Origin: Pectinophora gossypiella
Lineage: Eukaryota > Arthropoda > Insecta > Lepidoptera > Gelechiidae
NCBI RefSeq assembly: GCF_024362695.1
Contig: NC_065426.1
Location: forward strand, 1,488,001 to 1,552,000
Direction: 5' to 3'
Length of the DNA stretch: 64,000 bases
The position numbers and the translations under genes were made by a program. A model generated the notes under the pieces. The model saw only the letters and a program-made list of their open reading frames with translations. It searched no databases and was not told where the DNA came from. Shown piece after piece: positions 10,535-21,184 of this stretch. How positions within the stretch are numbered: position 1 is the first letter of the stretch; each line of letters starts with the position of its first letter.

Positions 10535-11045
10535 TGATAGTACGGACACTCTCCGCCCCATGATGATAGAGTACGGACACTCTCCGCCTCGCACCAATTC
10601 GTTTCGCGCGTCAAGTTACATTTACCTCACCCCCTCTGCGTCTCACTTTAGTCTAAGTGGGCGTAAGCCACTACGAAGTAAGTGGGAGTGCTGTCTCCCT
10701 CGTACTTACGCGTTTAGAATGAGATTTTTTTTTATGGAGTGTCTGGTGTGTGTTTCGAGGTTCGGGTTCGATTCCCGATGGGGACATTGTCGAGGTCACT
10801 TTGTGAGCCTGTCCTTTGTTGAGGATTTCGCACGCTTGAATGATCTGATTGTCCGGAAAAGAAAGATGAGTCCGTGCTTCGAAGGGTAGGTGTTGAGGTT
10901 GTGAGGTGGAATACCAGCCTCATCAACCAGGGTTGACTTGACACTACCTAACTAACAGCCCCCTAACCAAAAGGCCCCTGACATGGCTCATGTAACGATT
11001 ACTTATTTAAGTACATCAGTAAATAGTAACCGGGACCAACGGTTA
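10535..11045. mobile_element. Diverged SINE-B (+) followed by SINE-A piece (-)
   Basis: Bases 10740-10890 hold a family B segment with B box GGTTCGATTCC, GATGGGGACATTGTCGAGG and CCGTGCTTCGAAGGG. Bases 10893-11045 are a minus-strand family A piece (GTTGTGAGGTGGAATACCAG, GGGACCAACGG). Bases 10540-10735 carry the GGACACTCTCCGCC repeat also seen near 185. Confidence 0.6.
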
Positions 11046-11530
11046 GGGTAGGCGTTAGTGGTAGATGATAGAATAGGAAGGCCTAGGCGCACATACAGCC
11101 ATCAAATTATACAAGTTTTTTTTAAAAAAAAGGGGCAGATCAAGACGTTTTTACACCAGCGAGCTTGCATGAAGTCTGTGATGAGATTGGAAGATGTGGA
11201 AGTCGTGTATCACGATCGTAGTAATTGGAATTTATTGGTGTCTGCCTACTGTCCAAAAACTACACTTTGTTTAGAAAGCCCTCATAACATGTGCATAAAA
11301 CTATACAATAAGATACCTGATAAATTTAAAAACGGACCCACTAAAGTTATGACTTTTAAATTACGCGAATGGCTTATTACTAATAGTTTTTATAGTATTA
11401 GAGAATTTTTGAATTTCTGACATTTGCATGCTAATAATAATTAGCAGGATAGAGATGATATAACACTGCTTTATACCATAATGTGACTTTGTACCTACCT
11501 ATCCTAAGCGAATAAATGATTTCTGATTTC
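11046..11530 (+). pseudogene. Chimeric non-LTR RT C-terminal remnant
   Basis: One open frame (11058-11420, 120 codons) joins pieces of different LINE types. DDRIGRPRRTY resembles the 'GRPR' segment of one RT type. RACMKSVMRLEDVEVVYHD and RSNWNLLVSAY match the fragment at 2336. IKLYNKIPDKFKN to SIREFLNF resembles the C terminus of jockey-like RTs. It is followed by a 3' region with AATAAATGATTTCTGATTTC. No catalytic RT motif remains, so this is a dead fragment. Confidence 0.55.
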
Positions 11531-11790
11531 TGATATCTTTATGTAAGTAAGTCTGTATATTGTATTGAACTTACAGAATGGAATGCCGGAAATTCTCGTT
11601 CCGCCCTATTGACCACTTCGTATTCCAAAGATAGCAATAATATTGACAGAAACAGGCGGCGTTCGGGAAGAATATATTTATTATTGGCACTATTGACTGA
11701 GTAAATGCTCTTAGGATCGCCGGGCGCACGTTCGTCCGGCGGCTTCGTCACAGGGTCGGATTTTTTGGGGCCCGTGGTAGAGACATATAA

Positions 11791-12132
11791 GACCCGTGGT
11801 AGCCCAGTTGCTAGAACGCTTGCCTCTCACTTTGACGTCGCAGGTTCGAATCCAGCACATGCCTAAACCAATGATTGTCGAATTTGTTTCCGAATTCAAG
11901 TTTGGATCATAAATGATTATCACGTGGTCAGCGGTGAAGGAAAACATCGTGAGGAAACCCACATTCCCGAGAAATGGATCGGAGGTATGTGACATAACTT
12001 GTATTGGGCCGGTTTTCCCGCGGGTTGGAAGTTCAGATAGGCAGTCGCTTCTATAAAGAATCGGACCTGTCAAATTTTCAGGTTAGGTAAGCGGACCCTG
12101 TGAAAAACGGGATAATGCTGGGGAGGTGATAA
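11791..12132 (+). mobile_element. SINE-D, full length
   Basis: The most complete family D copy: head GTGGTAGCCCAGTTGCTAGA, B box GGTTCGAATCC, body with GTGAAGGAAAACATCGTGAG and GCGGGTTGGAAGTTCAGATA, tail GTGAAAAACGGGATAATGCT. Used as the reference to recognise the broken copies. Confidence 0.85.
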
Positions 12133-12185
12133 TTATGTGTGTACACACAAATGTGTGTGTAAAACACGTGAGATTATGTACATAA

Positions 12186-12326
12186 ACAGGTGATTCAAGC
12201 CTGAAAAGCCTTACCCAACAAAGGAAAGTCTCACAAAGTGATTTTGACCACGTCTTCATCGGGCATCGAACCCGGACCTCCAGATCGTGAGCCTGTCGCT
12301 CTAACCACTAGACCACGGAGGCTGTT
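12186..12326 (-). mobile_element. SINE-B head
   Basis: On the minus strand: CCTCCGTGGTCTAGTGGTTA (A box), AGGTCCGGGTTCGATGCC (B box), then TCACTTTGTGAGACTTTCC. The 3' half is absent. Confidence 0.75.
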
Positions 12327-12365
12327 ATGGAGATCAAGTAATGTACGTGTATGTTATGTGTATCG

Positions 12366-12512
12366 TTTCGTGTTCGGAAGGCACGTTAAGCCGTTGGTCC
12401 CGGTAACTACTTACTGATGTAAGTATGTAGTCGTTACATGAGCCATGTCAGGAGCCTTTGGTGGCTCAGTAATAACCCTGACACCAGGGTGGATGACAAC
12501 CCACACGATAAG
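12366..12512 (+). mobile_element. SINE-A, 3' half
   Basis: Starts within the shared core (CGGAAGGCACGTTAAGCC) and ends ACAACCCACACGATAAGAAG. Together with the preceding SINE-B head on the other strand it marks two independent truncated insertions. Confidence 0.8.
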
Positions 12513-12529
12513 AAGAAGATGTAATATTA

Positions 12530-13534
12530 AGTCATGAATTTTATGGCAAATTCGCATTAAGTTGTTTAGAGTCTGAGCTGAAATACGAACTCCTGTTCCA
12601 ATTGCATCAAAGAAGCCGGACTTTCTAACTGCTTATTTCCCAGGAACAGGTCCGATTTCAGTGTTCTTCTTTCTTTTATAAGGGTAGTTTTTTATATAAT
12701 TTAAAACCAGAAACATCTCGAGTGGGGCAAAATTCGATGTTCAAACGGAATGGATTTAAAGTACCTACTTTTCTGTTTACGTACAGAGACGGCTTTCGAT
12801 TAGTACAGCTAACCGTTTTTCAAATTAAAATCAAAATCAAATCAAATATATGTACTTTATTGCACACAACATACAAAACAAATTTATACAAATGGATGAT
12901 AGATACAGTACGATCTGGCGGCCTTGTTGCTAAGCAGCATTTTGTTTTTGTTTTTGAGTCTGTCCGTTTGTCTGTCAGAAGACCTCAAAATTAAATAATA
13001 AAAAGGAATTAATATATTTAATTTGATTTTGTTTTAATTTACTTTCTATTGTGTTAGTCCAATTGTTTTTATATTCTGTTTTGTGTAAACTGTTAAATAA
13101 ATGAATAAATAAATATTTATTAAGTTCGACATTTCTATAGAGCATCACTGCGGCCTCCTTTCACATTTCCGCTATCTAAAATAGGTAACTGATATATCTC
13201 TTTATTAAAATAAGCTATAAGTGTAAACCACATCGAAATTTATACCAATAATGGGACGTAAGGTATTAATATTTCCGCCTTAATTCGACTATCGACTTGA
13301 CATAATTGTTTCGACTTACGCAATTCCCTGTCCAATAACAATTTCGTAGACTCGAAGAGACATTTCGTTTCAATAATAATAGTAGTTTGGCAAGATAATA
13401 TATCCCTTGGGTCATATTGAGGTAACTTTACTCTAGCTTTATCTACGTAGTTACTACACGACGTCTCACGCCCATACGATTGAAGACTAAAGTAAAACCG
13501 AGGGGTGGAGGGGGGAGGTAAACCTAGCTTAGTC
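12530..13534. other. AT-rich region with one LINE 3' tail
   Basis: Bases 12828-12950 are a minus-strand LINE 3' end: GGCGGCCTTGTTGCTAAGCA on the plus strand and an ATTTGATTTTGATTTT tail on the minus strand. The GCGGCCTTATTG motif recurs near 18275 and 37205. No gene is seen in the rest. Confidence 0.45.
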
Positions 13535-14010
13535 GCTGGGAATCGAAGTTGATATCAAGTGGAATTTTCCGTCTCAAAAGTATGCATCATCATCAGCCGT
13601 ACGACGCCCACTGCTGGGCATAGGCCTCCCCCAAGGATCTCCACGACGATCGGTCCTGCGCTGCCCGCATCCAGCGGCTTCCCGCGACCTTCACCAGATC
13701 GTCGGTCCACCTTGTAGCGGGCCTACCCACTGAGGGTCGTCCGACACGCGGCCGCCACTCCAGAACCCTTCCGCCTCAGCGGCCATCGGTTCTCCTCGCC
13801 ATGTGTCCTGCCCACTGCCACTTCAGCTTAGCGATTCTCTGAGCTATGTCGGTGACTTTAGTTCTCCTGCAACTGACAAAGTATGCAACTGACAATAATT
13901 TTAAAAAATAAAAAATAATCATGAATTTTGCGACAAGAAATTCCACTTGATGTCAACTCAGAATCATGGTCTGAACCATCCCCCTATTCGTTACGACGTC
14001 ACTTACACCC
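13535..14010. mobile_element. Palindromic MITE interrupted by a LINE
   Basis: The left arm (GTTGATATCAAGTGGAATTT, TCCGTCTCAAAA) and right arm (GAAATTCCACTTGATGTCAA, CAGAATCATGGTCTGAACCA) are reverse complements around an insertion at 13587-13877. Other copies lie at 14030-14215 and 27405-27615. Confidence 0.75.
13587..13877 (-). mobile_element. LINE RT C-terminal fragment with 10-bp duplication
   Basis: Flanked by AAAGTATGCA at 13577-13586 and 13878-13887. The minus strand encodes a non-LTR RT C-terminal segment: KLKWQWAGHMARRTDGR, then GRPATRWTDDLVKVAG, QDRSSW, and AQQWASYG with a stop, followed by ATGATG. One internal TGA breaks it. Dead 5'-truncated copy. Confidence 0.85.
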
Positions 14011-14029
14011 CGTACAAGTATAATGATTC

Positions 14030-14215
14030 AGCTCATTATTCTGAGTTAATATCAATTGGAATTTTCCATCGCAAAAGTATAGAATTGAAAATAAATTAAA
14101 CAAAGTAAAAAAGAAACATTAATTTTACGACGGAAAATTCTACTTGATATTAACTCAGAATCATGGTCTGAATCATCCCCCTCAGTATTCGTTACGATGT
14201 TTTTACACCCTCTAT
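14030..14215. mobile_element. Palindromic MITE
   Basis: The arms (TCTGAGTTAATATCAATTGG and AATTCTACTTGATATTAACT, with TTTTCCATCGCAAAAGTATA inside) fold on each other. It ends CCCCCTCAGTATTCGTTACG, then ACACCCT. Same family as 13535. Confidence 0.7.
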
Positions 14216-14639
14216 ACGTTGTTTGTATAAAAATAATAAAGTTCAGGCAGCTGAATTCATGTCTGTAGTAATGGCTATGTATAATATTTCACGCCTAAAA
14301 ATGGCAGCAGAATTTTCCGTTGCGGAACAGTTATTACGAGAATAAAAATACGCAGTAGGGTGATTGGACAAATAACAGCAATCCAATAACAATTACATCT
14401 ATCAACACTAGGGTATAACAACTGTTATGGGCCGTATCGGCCCGACAGGAGAGCATTCCCTTCAATCAATATGACGATGGAAATATATTGGGTTTTCCCG
14501 TTGTTTATGCCTTTCGTATGTAATAATATAATGGTAGGGGGTTTTTATTACTTTTCTGGCAATATTATGTACTTTCTACGCAAAAGGCATCTCCGCATAT
14601 TGTGGTAATCCTTCTTTATGGCTTCTCTGTTTGACAGGA

Positions 14640-14850
14640 AATGATTTTAACACGTTCACTGTAAGTGAAAATAAGATCTCAACCCGTTACGTGCAATGCT
14701 ATTTTTCGGTAAACACATTGGAATTTATGAACACAGACACACTATATCAGAAAAAAAATGTGCCCCACATATGGGCCATGCACGTATGAGTTACTTTATT
14801 GCCCCATATGTGGTTCATACACAGTGAAAGTGTTAAGAATGGTTTTTCTC
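14640..14850. mobile_element. MITE with TTAACACGTTCACTGT inverted ends
   Basis: TTTTAACACGTTCACTGT at about 14649 pairs with ACAGTGAAAGTGTTAAGAA at about 14822. The interior has repeated CCCACATATGGGCC/CCCCATATGTGG motifs. Related copies lie at 23090-23325 and 38830-38975. Confidence 0.7.
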
Positions 14851-15372
14851 GGGACTGTTGTATAAACCTATTAATGATGGGCCATTGCCATAGACTCATT
14901 AATCCTTTATTCGGCAGAAAAAAAGTTCTAGTATAATGATAATATAATTTTAAATACAGGTTTATATATTTATTATAAACAACCCATGTTTAGGAGCCAG
15001 TAAAAAATTGTTTAAAAAAAAATTTGTACCTTTCAGATTTCAGGAAAATACATGTTCGCTGCGGCGAACGTTGTCAATGTATGAACGGAAAATTAGGAAA
15101 AAAAAAGATTATAATTATATTAACGAAGACCATACGGCTCATTATTTCCATCAAAAACAAAAACAATTCGAATAAAAAGTGACAACCATAAAGAAAAATC
15201 AGAATGCGAGAAAGATTTATTCCGTATTAAATTTTCTCTTTGCGAGTTTCCCTAAGCACAGGTGAATGGTATAAAAAACAAAAACCATTTAAGTGACAAA
15301 CACTCCTAAAGGATTTGACATAAGTAATATTGAAATGATCAATCGTGTACATTTTTATCACTGTCACTTAAC
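14851..15372. other. AT-rich, no feature recognised
   Basis: No plausible gene or recognised repeat. Confidence 0.4.
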
Positions 15373-15695
15373 GACCTCCGTGGTCCAGTGGTTGAGCGTT
15401 GGGCTCACGATCCGGAGATCCCGGGTTCGAATCCCGGTGGGGACATATCACAAAAATCACTTTATGATCCCTAGTTGGTTAGGATATTACAGGCTGATCA
15501 CCTGATTGTCCAAAAGTAACATGATCCGTGCTTCGGAAGGCACGTTAAGCCGTTGGTCCCGGTTACTACTTACTGATGTAAGTAAGTAGTCGTTACATGA
15601 GCCAGGTCAGGGGCCTTTGGCGGCTCAATAATAACCCTGACACCAGGGATGATGAGGTTGGTAATTCACCTCACAACCCACATGATAGAAGAAGA
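15373..15695 (+). mobile_element. SINE-A, full length
   Basis: Complete copy: A box TGGTCCAGTGG, B box GGTTCGAATCC, core GTGCTTCGGAAGGCACGTTA, tail ACAACCCACATGATAGAAGA. An open frame crossing it is incidental. Confidence 0.9.
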
Positions 15696-15764
15696 CTGTT
15701 ACTGTTGTTTTTCGTAATCGTTTGCAACTCAGAGGCTACAATATATTCTATAAATAGTTCTATA

Positions 15765-15915
15765 CGTAGTATTTTCTCTTATTCTATGCGCGTGGATGCG
15801 TGTTCTTCCGTTGCTTGTAAGTATCTCCGTTTGTATAGAAAACACGTACAGTCTAACACACAGAAAATGCATCCACGCGCGTTCATGCGGATCACGCGCA
15901 TACTTAATGTTCCTT
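15765..15915. mobile_element. Palindromic MITE related to 1-165
   Basis: Contains GCGCGTGGATGCGTGTTCTT and CATCCACGCGCGTTCATGCG, sharing GTTCTTCCGTTGCTTGTA and TCTCCGTTTGTATAGAAAAC with the element at the window start. Confidence 0.6.
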
Positions 15916-16462
15916 AATTCACACATAAAAAACGAAAATATGTCGAAAAGTAAAATGAGATTGATTTTCGATCATTTTAGACTGGCTTCTACTTCTATAA
16001 TTGTACACAGCGAAAACAAAATGTACTTAGCTATGACTTTGTGTCATAATATGAAATCAAACACGATTTCCAAGGCGGCCTCTTACCACGTCACCTCTTT
16101 TCTTTCTGTCCCGGAACGTGTTAAAAGACATTGTAACCACGTTCGAGTCGCAATCCTTACATAACATTTTAATGAACTCGGCAAAACCACCAAATATCTC
16201 CTCTTCAAACAAAAATAAACCGTTTAAAAAACAGGAAAATTGTTTCTCATGGTAAAACAAAGACTTCCCTTTGGGGAGAGAAACCATTGTGATGTATACG
16301 AAACAATTAATTCCAAATGTGCCGCAAATGTTGCTGTGTGCCTATTTGCCCCTTTTTCTGGCAAATTGAACGTATTCGGGCGTCGGAACGGAATAGTAGC
16401 AGTTTATTCTTTGTAATTTGTTATTTTTTCATCGCAGAAATAGACTAAAGCTGTATCCATGG

Positions 16463-16798
16463 TATAAGAAGACCAGGTATGCTCAATCTATCGATGACGT
16501 AAGGGTTACCATTCAATTGGTATCTCCACCATTCAAAGGACGCGAATTTTATCATTGAAAATTAAGTGAATTACTGACTGATGTATTTAATTACTAATAT
16601 TTGTCACTTATACAAAAATCATTAAAACTGTACGTAAATATTTTATTAAAAGTACAAAATTTATTTGCAAAGTAAATTAAAAACATTGGACGTTGGTAAT
16701 TTATTTTTTACGAAATGGCAACGCAGGGTCCGATGACGTCAGCTGGGCTAACCTTGAAATGCTAGCTGTCAGGTTTGAGCGTACCTGGTCTTCTTATA
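16463..16798. mobile_element. MITE with ~24-bp TIRs
   Basis: Left end TATAAGAAGACCAGGTATGC; the right end is its reverse complement, GTACCTGGTCTTCTTATA. Flanking TA at both ends fits a TA target duplication, as in Tc1/mariner-type elements. About 336 bp, no ORF. Confidence 0.75.
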
Positions 16799-16917
16799 TC
16801 ATGATTTTATCGTTGTCTAGTGTATAATGACAACTAATACGTTTCTGTGTTCGTTTTCCATGTTTCTATATAGAAAATATTTCGTGTGTGCGTTGACTTC
16901 TGATGTGATGTCATTAT

Positions 16918-17232
16918 AATGGCCCCGATTCCTGGAGACACCGCCTAATTTTATTTTACGTTATATCCGTCATTTTCATATCCGTCGAAAAGGAAAGGGA
17001 CGGATGATTCACAGCTCTTAATTTTAGGAAGAATGAGTAAATGAATGTGTCGGGTTATTGACTGATGTAAAATTTTTAGACGGTTGGTTTAGATTTGTGC
17101 TTAAAATTGACGTGTGTTCCATAAATTTTATGCTTGTCGATTACCCGTCCTTTTCCTTTTCGGCGGATAAGAAAATGACAGATATAACTTAAAATAAAAT
17201 TAGATGGTATTTACAGGAATTAGCACCAATGT
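16918..17232. mobile_element. MITE with ~80-bp imperfect TIRs, copy 1
   Basis: The left end (ATGGCCCCGATTCCTGGAGA, then CCTAATTTTATTTTACGTTA) mirrors the right end (TAACTTAAAATAAAATTAGA, CAGGAATTAGCACCAAT). A second copy at 24703-25090 contains ~70 bp more in the middle. Confidence 0.8.
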
Positions 17233-17384
17233 ATATATATGTTATCCGTGTCTGTGGTGTCCTAAATAATAAAATGTTTCTTTCTTTCTTTCTTTTTTTC
17301 TAATATTAGCACAACGTTACTTTAGAATTTATTGTAAATTGCACCTGAGAAATGCGTTTCGCAGGTAACTGACTATGTATTAAG

Positions 17385-17540
17385 CTGGTTTTCCCTTCGC
17401 GGGTTGGAAGGTCAGACAGGCAGTTGCTTCTGTAAAAAAAGCCGGGCCCGCGTGATGGTTTAAGGCCCGATCTCCCTATCCATCCATAGGGAAGGCCCGT
17501 GCCCCAGCAGTGGGGACGTTAATGGGCTGATGATGAAAGT
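17385..17540 (+). mobile_element. SINE-D fragment fused to SINE-C tail
   Basis: Bases 17385-17446 match the family D 3' part (GCGGGTTGGAAGGTCAGACA) and run directly into the family C tail (GGGCCCGCGTGATGG to GGGGACGTTAATGGGCTG, GATGATG) at about 17447. A template switch or an old insertion at a shared GGG could explain the join. Confidence 0.65.
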
Positions 17541-17732
17541 TAAAGCAAAAGCGTCTCTATAACATAACTGAGTCAAAAACAATAAATTTTATAACCAACT
17601 AATAATTTCACGCTCCAACGTTCTGACCTACTTTTCAACTCGTCAAACATTTGCAAATGAATCGGATTAGTTTATAATCAGTTTACACGCCGCCAGTCAT
17701 TTTAGCATCCAACTTCATATTAGGTCATCATC

Positions 17733-18105
17733 ACTAATTTAAGAGCCACGCTCTTGTCGGTGTAGCATTCTCCATGCTAAATTTTAGGGAAAAATAGGGC
17801 AGTGATTTCCCTCTTTCCTTCCGCTTCGCAGTGTCTGACGCGAGTAGAATGGCGCCCAGAGGGCTTAGCACCGTAAGCAAGCGACTCTTTCTTGCGACAG
17901 AGATCATCTGTCTCTTTCTGTGTAGTACCGTGAGAGAGTGAAGGGTGACGTATGTCGAGGCGAGAAAGAGTCGCACGCTTACGGTGCTAAGCCCGCTGAG
18001 TAGTCTATTTCAAAGCTGTACTAGGACTCCTATCTTCCGCCTCTGAATAGTACTGACAGTTACTGCTGCCCTCTCTCAGGTTACAGGTTACAGTCCCTGT
18101 AACTA
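17733..18105 (-). mobile_element. Non-LTR 3' end with nested MITE
   Basis: Minus-strand copy of the LINE 3' end at 1046 (TAAGAGCCACGCTCTTGTCG at its left). It is interrupted at about 17868-17994 by a palindromic insertion. Confidence 0.7.
17868..17994. mobile_element. Short palindromic insertion (MITE)
   Basis: GGGCTTAGCACCGTAAGC at its left matches the reverse complement of GCTTACGGTGCTAAGCCC at its right, with GCGACTCTTTCT/AGAAAGAGTCGC inside. It sits in the LINE tail between GCCCAGAG and CTGAGTAG. Confidence 0.75.
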
Positions 18106-18967
18106 AATTAAAGTCTATAACGACAAAAACAACCGTTATATAAAAATCAACGGTTATAAAAATCTGAAAGCAGACCAAAATGCTTTATTTTAGTACAAAC
18201 ATTTTATTTCTTAGCTTTATTTTCCCTACACGTGCGAGTTTTGATGTTATAGTACTTTAGCAACAATACAAACGGGCGGCCTTATTGCGCTGAGGCAATA
18301 TCTTCCAGGCAACCACTACCAGGAATCAGCCATAAAAGAAGACTTGGATGCGGGACGGTTACTACAACGGTTAATTTAATAACTGCAGATAATATTTATA
18401 CAAATACACTTTATATAATAATTATATACTCAATATAATATAAGACATATTATTAACCTAATAATGCTTAACCAATAACCATACTATAAAGAAAAAACTA
18501 AACTATACAAAGACACACAACAGAATAAGAAGGAAAATATAAATATATAGAATACATTATAATAGTAAATATACTAAGAAAAACTCTAAGAAGTGGAAAA
18601 TGAAGTATGTATATGTCAATAATGTTGTATTCACACTGTATTCAAATCTCGACGGATATTCTTCGGTTATGTATTATGGTAAAATTATTATCGCTACATT
18701 TAAATATATCTTCGAGAAATAGACACGTTAGGAAAAAACTGTAAACATCCATATTCATTGTTTAGGTACTTAAGTATATCTATTTCCGATTTCTCGAGAT
18801 ATCAAATCTTTTTCAGAAAGTATTTTTAAGTCTATTATAATATTTCGTTACATAATAATTGTTTTGAGTTATTTTATTCTTTTTCGATGAGATTTTTACC
18901 GTCGTGGGTATTTTCTAAATTTTTAATTTTGCTTCATTTTTTACTTGACTTATTGCAGATTTGCATC
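18106..18967. other. AT-rich, no gene seen
   Basis: Only a short CGGGCGGCCTTATTG motif near 18273 links it to other repeat tails. The remainder is low-complexity AT. Confidence 0.4.
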
Positions 18968-19080
18968 CGGCCAAGTAGTTAATGCCATCTGCGGCAAATC
19001 TACAATAAGTCACGTCAAAAAAAAAAAACAAAAAAAATATTGCAGATTTGCCGCAAATGGAATTTGCTTTACTTGGACGT
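18968..19080 (+). mobile_element. Poly(A)-tailed retroposon 3' end, with an inverted partner
   Basis: CCGGCCAAGTAGTTAATGCC to AGTCACGTC and an A-rich tail at 18968-19040. A shorter inverted match of the same motif follows at 19041-19078 (GCAGATTTGCCGCAAATGG). Confidence 0.6.
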
Positions 19081-19186
19081 CAAAATACTCGTAAGAAATT
19101 ACTATGGAATTTGTTTGAAAAGCACATTGTGACGTCATAGAAAAACGTGGTAAAATTTGAAGCACTTATTATTCTGATTTTCTACA

Positions 19187-19868
19187 TTTCGGACCCACGA
19201 TACCCCTGACGATACCCCTGGTGGTATTGTGGGTCTTTTAAAATTAAACGATACCCCTGTCAAAATGACCGTAGTGTTGTAGTATTGCGGTGTGGAATAC
19301 GGAAATGCATTAATCTCATGTATGTAAATGACTAATGAATTTTAGAGACATGAGCTCATTTGGAATTTACCACGAGGCATGGGAGGAGCTCGCCGACGAT
19401 CGAGACCTGTGGAGGAAGCGTGTGCTCGATGGACGCGACACTCATGATCACACCTGGTTTGACACACTGGCGAGCAGGAGAATGAAACGCCATCAAACCG
19501 ACAACAATCCACCAGTTGGAGACTTCTCCTGCAGAGTGTGTGGTAGAGTTTGCCGCTCTAGGATTGGCTTGCACAGCCATGAAAGAAAGTGCATTTCTTC
19601 GAGGCAATGACGATCGTCTGAAACAGATGTATAAGGCCAATGATGATGAAATGACTAATGTACTTATAACTATAACGCATAAAAAAACCCGTAAAGGCAT
19701 ACTGCGCAATACAAACTCTTTAGTGACAGCGCTATGACAATAAATTTAATAAAGATGGCAAAGCTATTATTAATTAATGTCACAACACTATTCATTGGGG
19801 GTATCGTTTGATTTTAAAAGACCCACGATACCACCAGGGGTATCGCCAGGGGTATCGTGGGTCCGAAA
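19187..19868. mobile_element. 682-bp TIR element carrying a LINE fragment
   Basis: TIRs of about 72 bp: left begins TTTCGGACCCACGATACCCC, right ends with its reverse complement. Each holds two GATACCCCTG repeats. Between them is a plus-strand frame with a LINE-derived zinc-finger region. No target duplication was convincingly visible. Confidence 0.75.
19335..19610 (+). pseudogene. LINE C-terminal zinc-finger remnant inside TIR element
   Basis: A 91-codon frame contains WEELADDRDLWRKRV, SRRMKRHQ and a terminal CRVCGRVCRSRIGLHSHERKC-type motif, with Cys-X2-Cys near residues 69-72 followed by His and Cys. This arrangement is typical of the C terminus of some non-LTR retrotransposon ORFs. Upstream RT motifs are absent, so it is a captured or nested fragment; the DDRDLWR segment corresponds to the QDRxxW motif of related fragments in the window. 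Confidence 0.65.
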
Positions 19869-20439
19869 CGCTTTTCCATTTTAAATAAGTTTATGTTTTG
19901 GATCTGTCTTTATTTAGAAATCAGAATTTAATGTTCTATCTTTGACCTAGGACACTACCCAATTGCTTAAATATACCATTTTAGAGCTTTGGATTTATTT
20001 TTTACGGGATTTTCGTAGATATTCCGCAGAGGACATTAACCACTTTTCCGGACAAATGGGCCCAGAGCGCCATCTGGGAGGATTATGATGATATTACTAA
20101 AGTTTAAAAGATTGAGTTTAGGAAAAGAGTAATGCAAAACGAAATTCCCCATTACCTTTCAACGTAATTTCCTCCAGAGCTACCCCTTTAAGATCTACCG
20201 TGAAGATAAGCCGGGAAAAGCGTTCCATTTCACGCAATTTCACCGAGAAATTGTACCGACATATTTTCCATCTAAGCCCAACACCTCTGATTAGGTTCCT
20301 CTAATAAACTCCTCGACTTTATGTTGCATTTTGCGATATTTCCTACTTTTCTACTCACTCTATCTTCAGGTTAAAGCAAGCTATGTTGGTGAACGAATTA
20401 ACTTCCTATTCTTTTGCTTTGTTCGTGTGTTTGCTTGTC
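19869..20439. other. No gene; diverged repeat motif
   Basis: Bases 20005-20055 are a diverged copy of the TAGATTTGCCGCAGATGGC motif. The rest shows nothing supported. Confidence 0.4.
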
Positions 20440-20545
20440 TTACAGAAAGCTCGGCGAGGTATCGGTACTTAGTTCATCTTGCGATGGATACATCTGACTA
20501 CCCCAATTGGGATTTGGTCGTGAACTTATGTTATGTGTGTTTAAT
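20440..20545 (+). mobile_element. SINE-E 3' part
   Basis: CTTACAGAAAGCTCGGCGAG, TTCATCTTGCGATGGATACA and CCCCAATTGGGATTTGGTCG match the family E copy at 24395. Head lacking. Confidence 0.7.
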
Positions 20546-20736
20546 TTGTTGGTTGAGCGATCCCATACGACACTGCTCACCAACGCGGTTTTTGTTTCAT
20601 TTTCATACTTTTGCGACGGTAAATTCAACTTGATATCTACTCAAAATCGTAGTGAAATCATCCCTCAAAGTTTTCGTTACGATGTCACTAACACTCTGTA
20701 TATGCAGCAAAACAAATGTATGATGATGATGAAGAT

Positions 20737-21180
20737 GATGATGATGCGATCCAGCCGATTTCGGCTACGGCGAATGCTTCAACTCAGACGTTCATGTGCT
20801 CGCATGTTGTATAAATATATGTTGTATAAATGTATACATATTGTTAGTGACAGGAACGTGGATACGCCACCAAGGTATGTACTGTAGGAATGTTTAAGTA
20901 CTGGTGGATTTCATCCATCTTTGTGAATCAAGGGGGGGGGGGGGGGTTATGAGTACGGTCACGAGCATTACACTTTGGTACCATGTCACATTAACTTTTT
21001 TGACAAATTGAACTGTAAGTCTCATTAAAATGTCAAATATGTTAGTGCGACAGAGTTCTAAAGTGGGTACATTATATTGCTCATGACTGTACACCATTCT
21101 GAACTTGTAAATGATGATGTGAAAAGGAATTATAGTCATAGATTCAAGTTTACTATGTAGGTTGTCTATCATTTACCTAG
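20737..21180. mobile_element. LINE tail (-) and MITE
   Basis: Bases 20737-20815 repeat the (ATC)n-ended LINE 3' end of 4743 on the minus strand. Bases 20955-21095 are a MITE (GTCACGAGCATTACACTTTG to TACATTATATTGCTCATGAC) of the family at 4605. A poly(G) run lies at about 20932-20946. Confidence 0.65.
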
Positions 21181-21184
21181 GTAC

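Noticed and set aside
15373..15450. tRNA genes at the A/B-box sequences (also 26800-26886, 8117-8170, 24395-24450)
   Set aside because: Heads run into SINE bodies and lack a proper acceptor stem and 3' end; they are SINE promoters.
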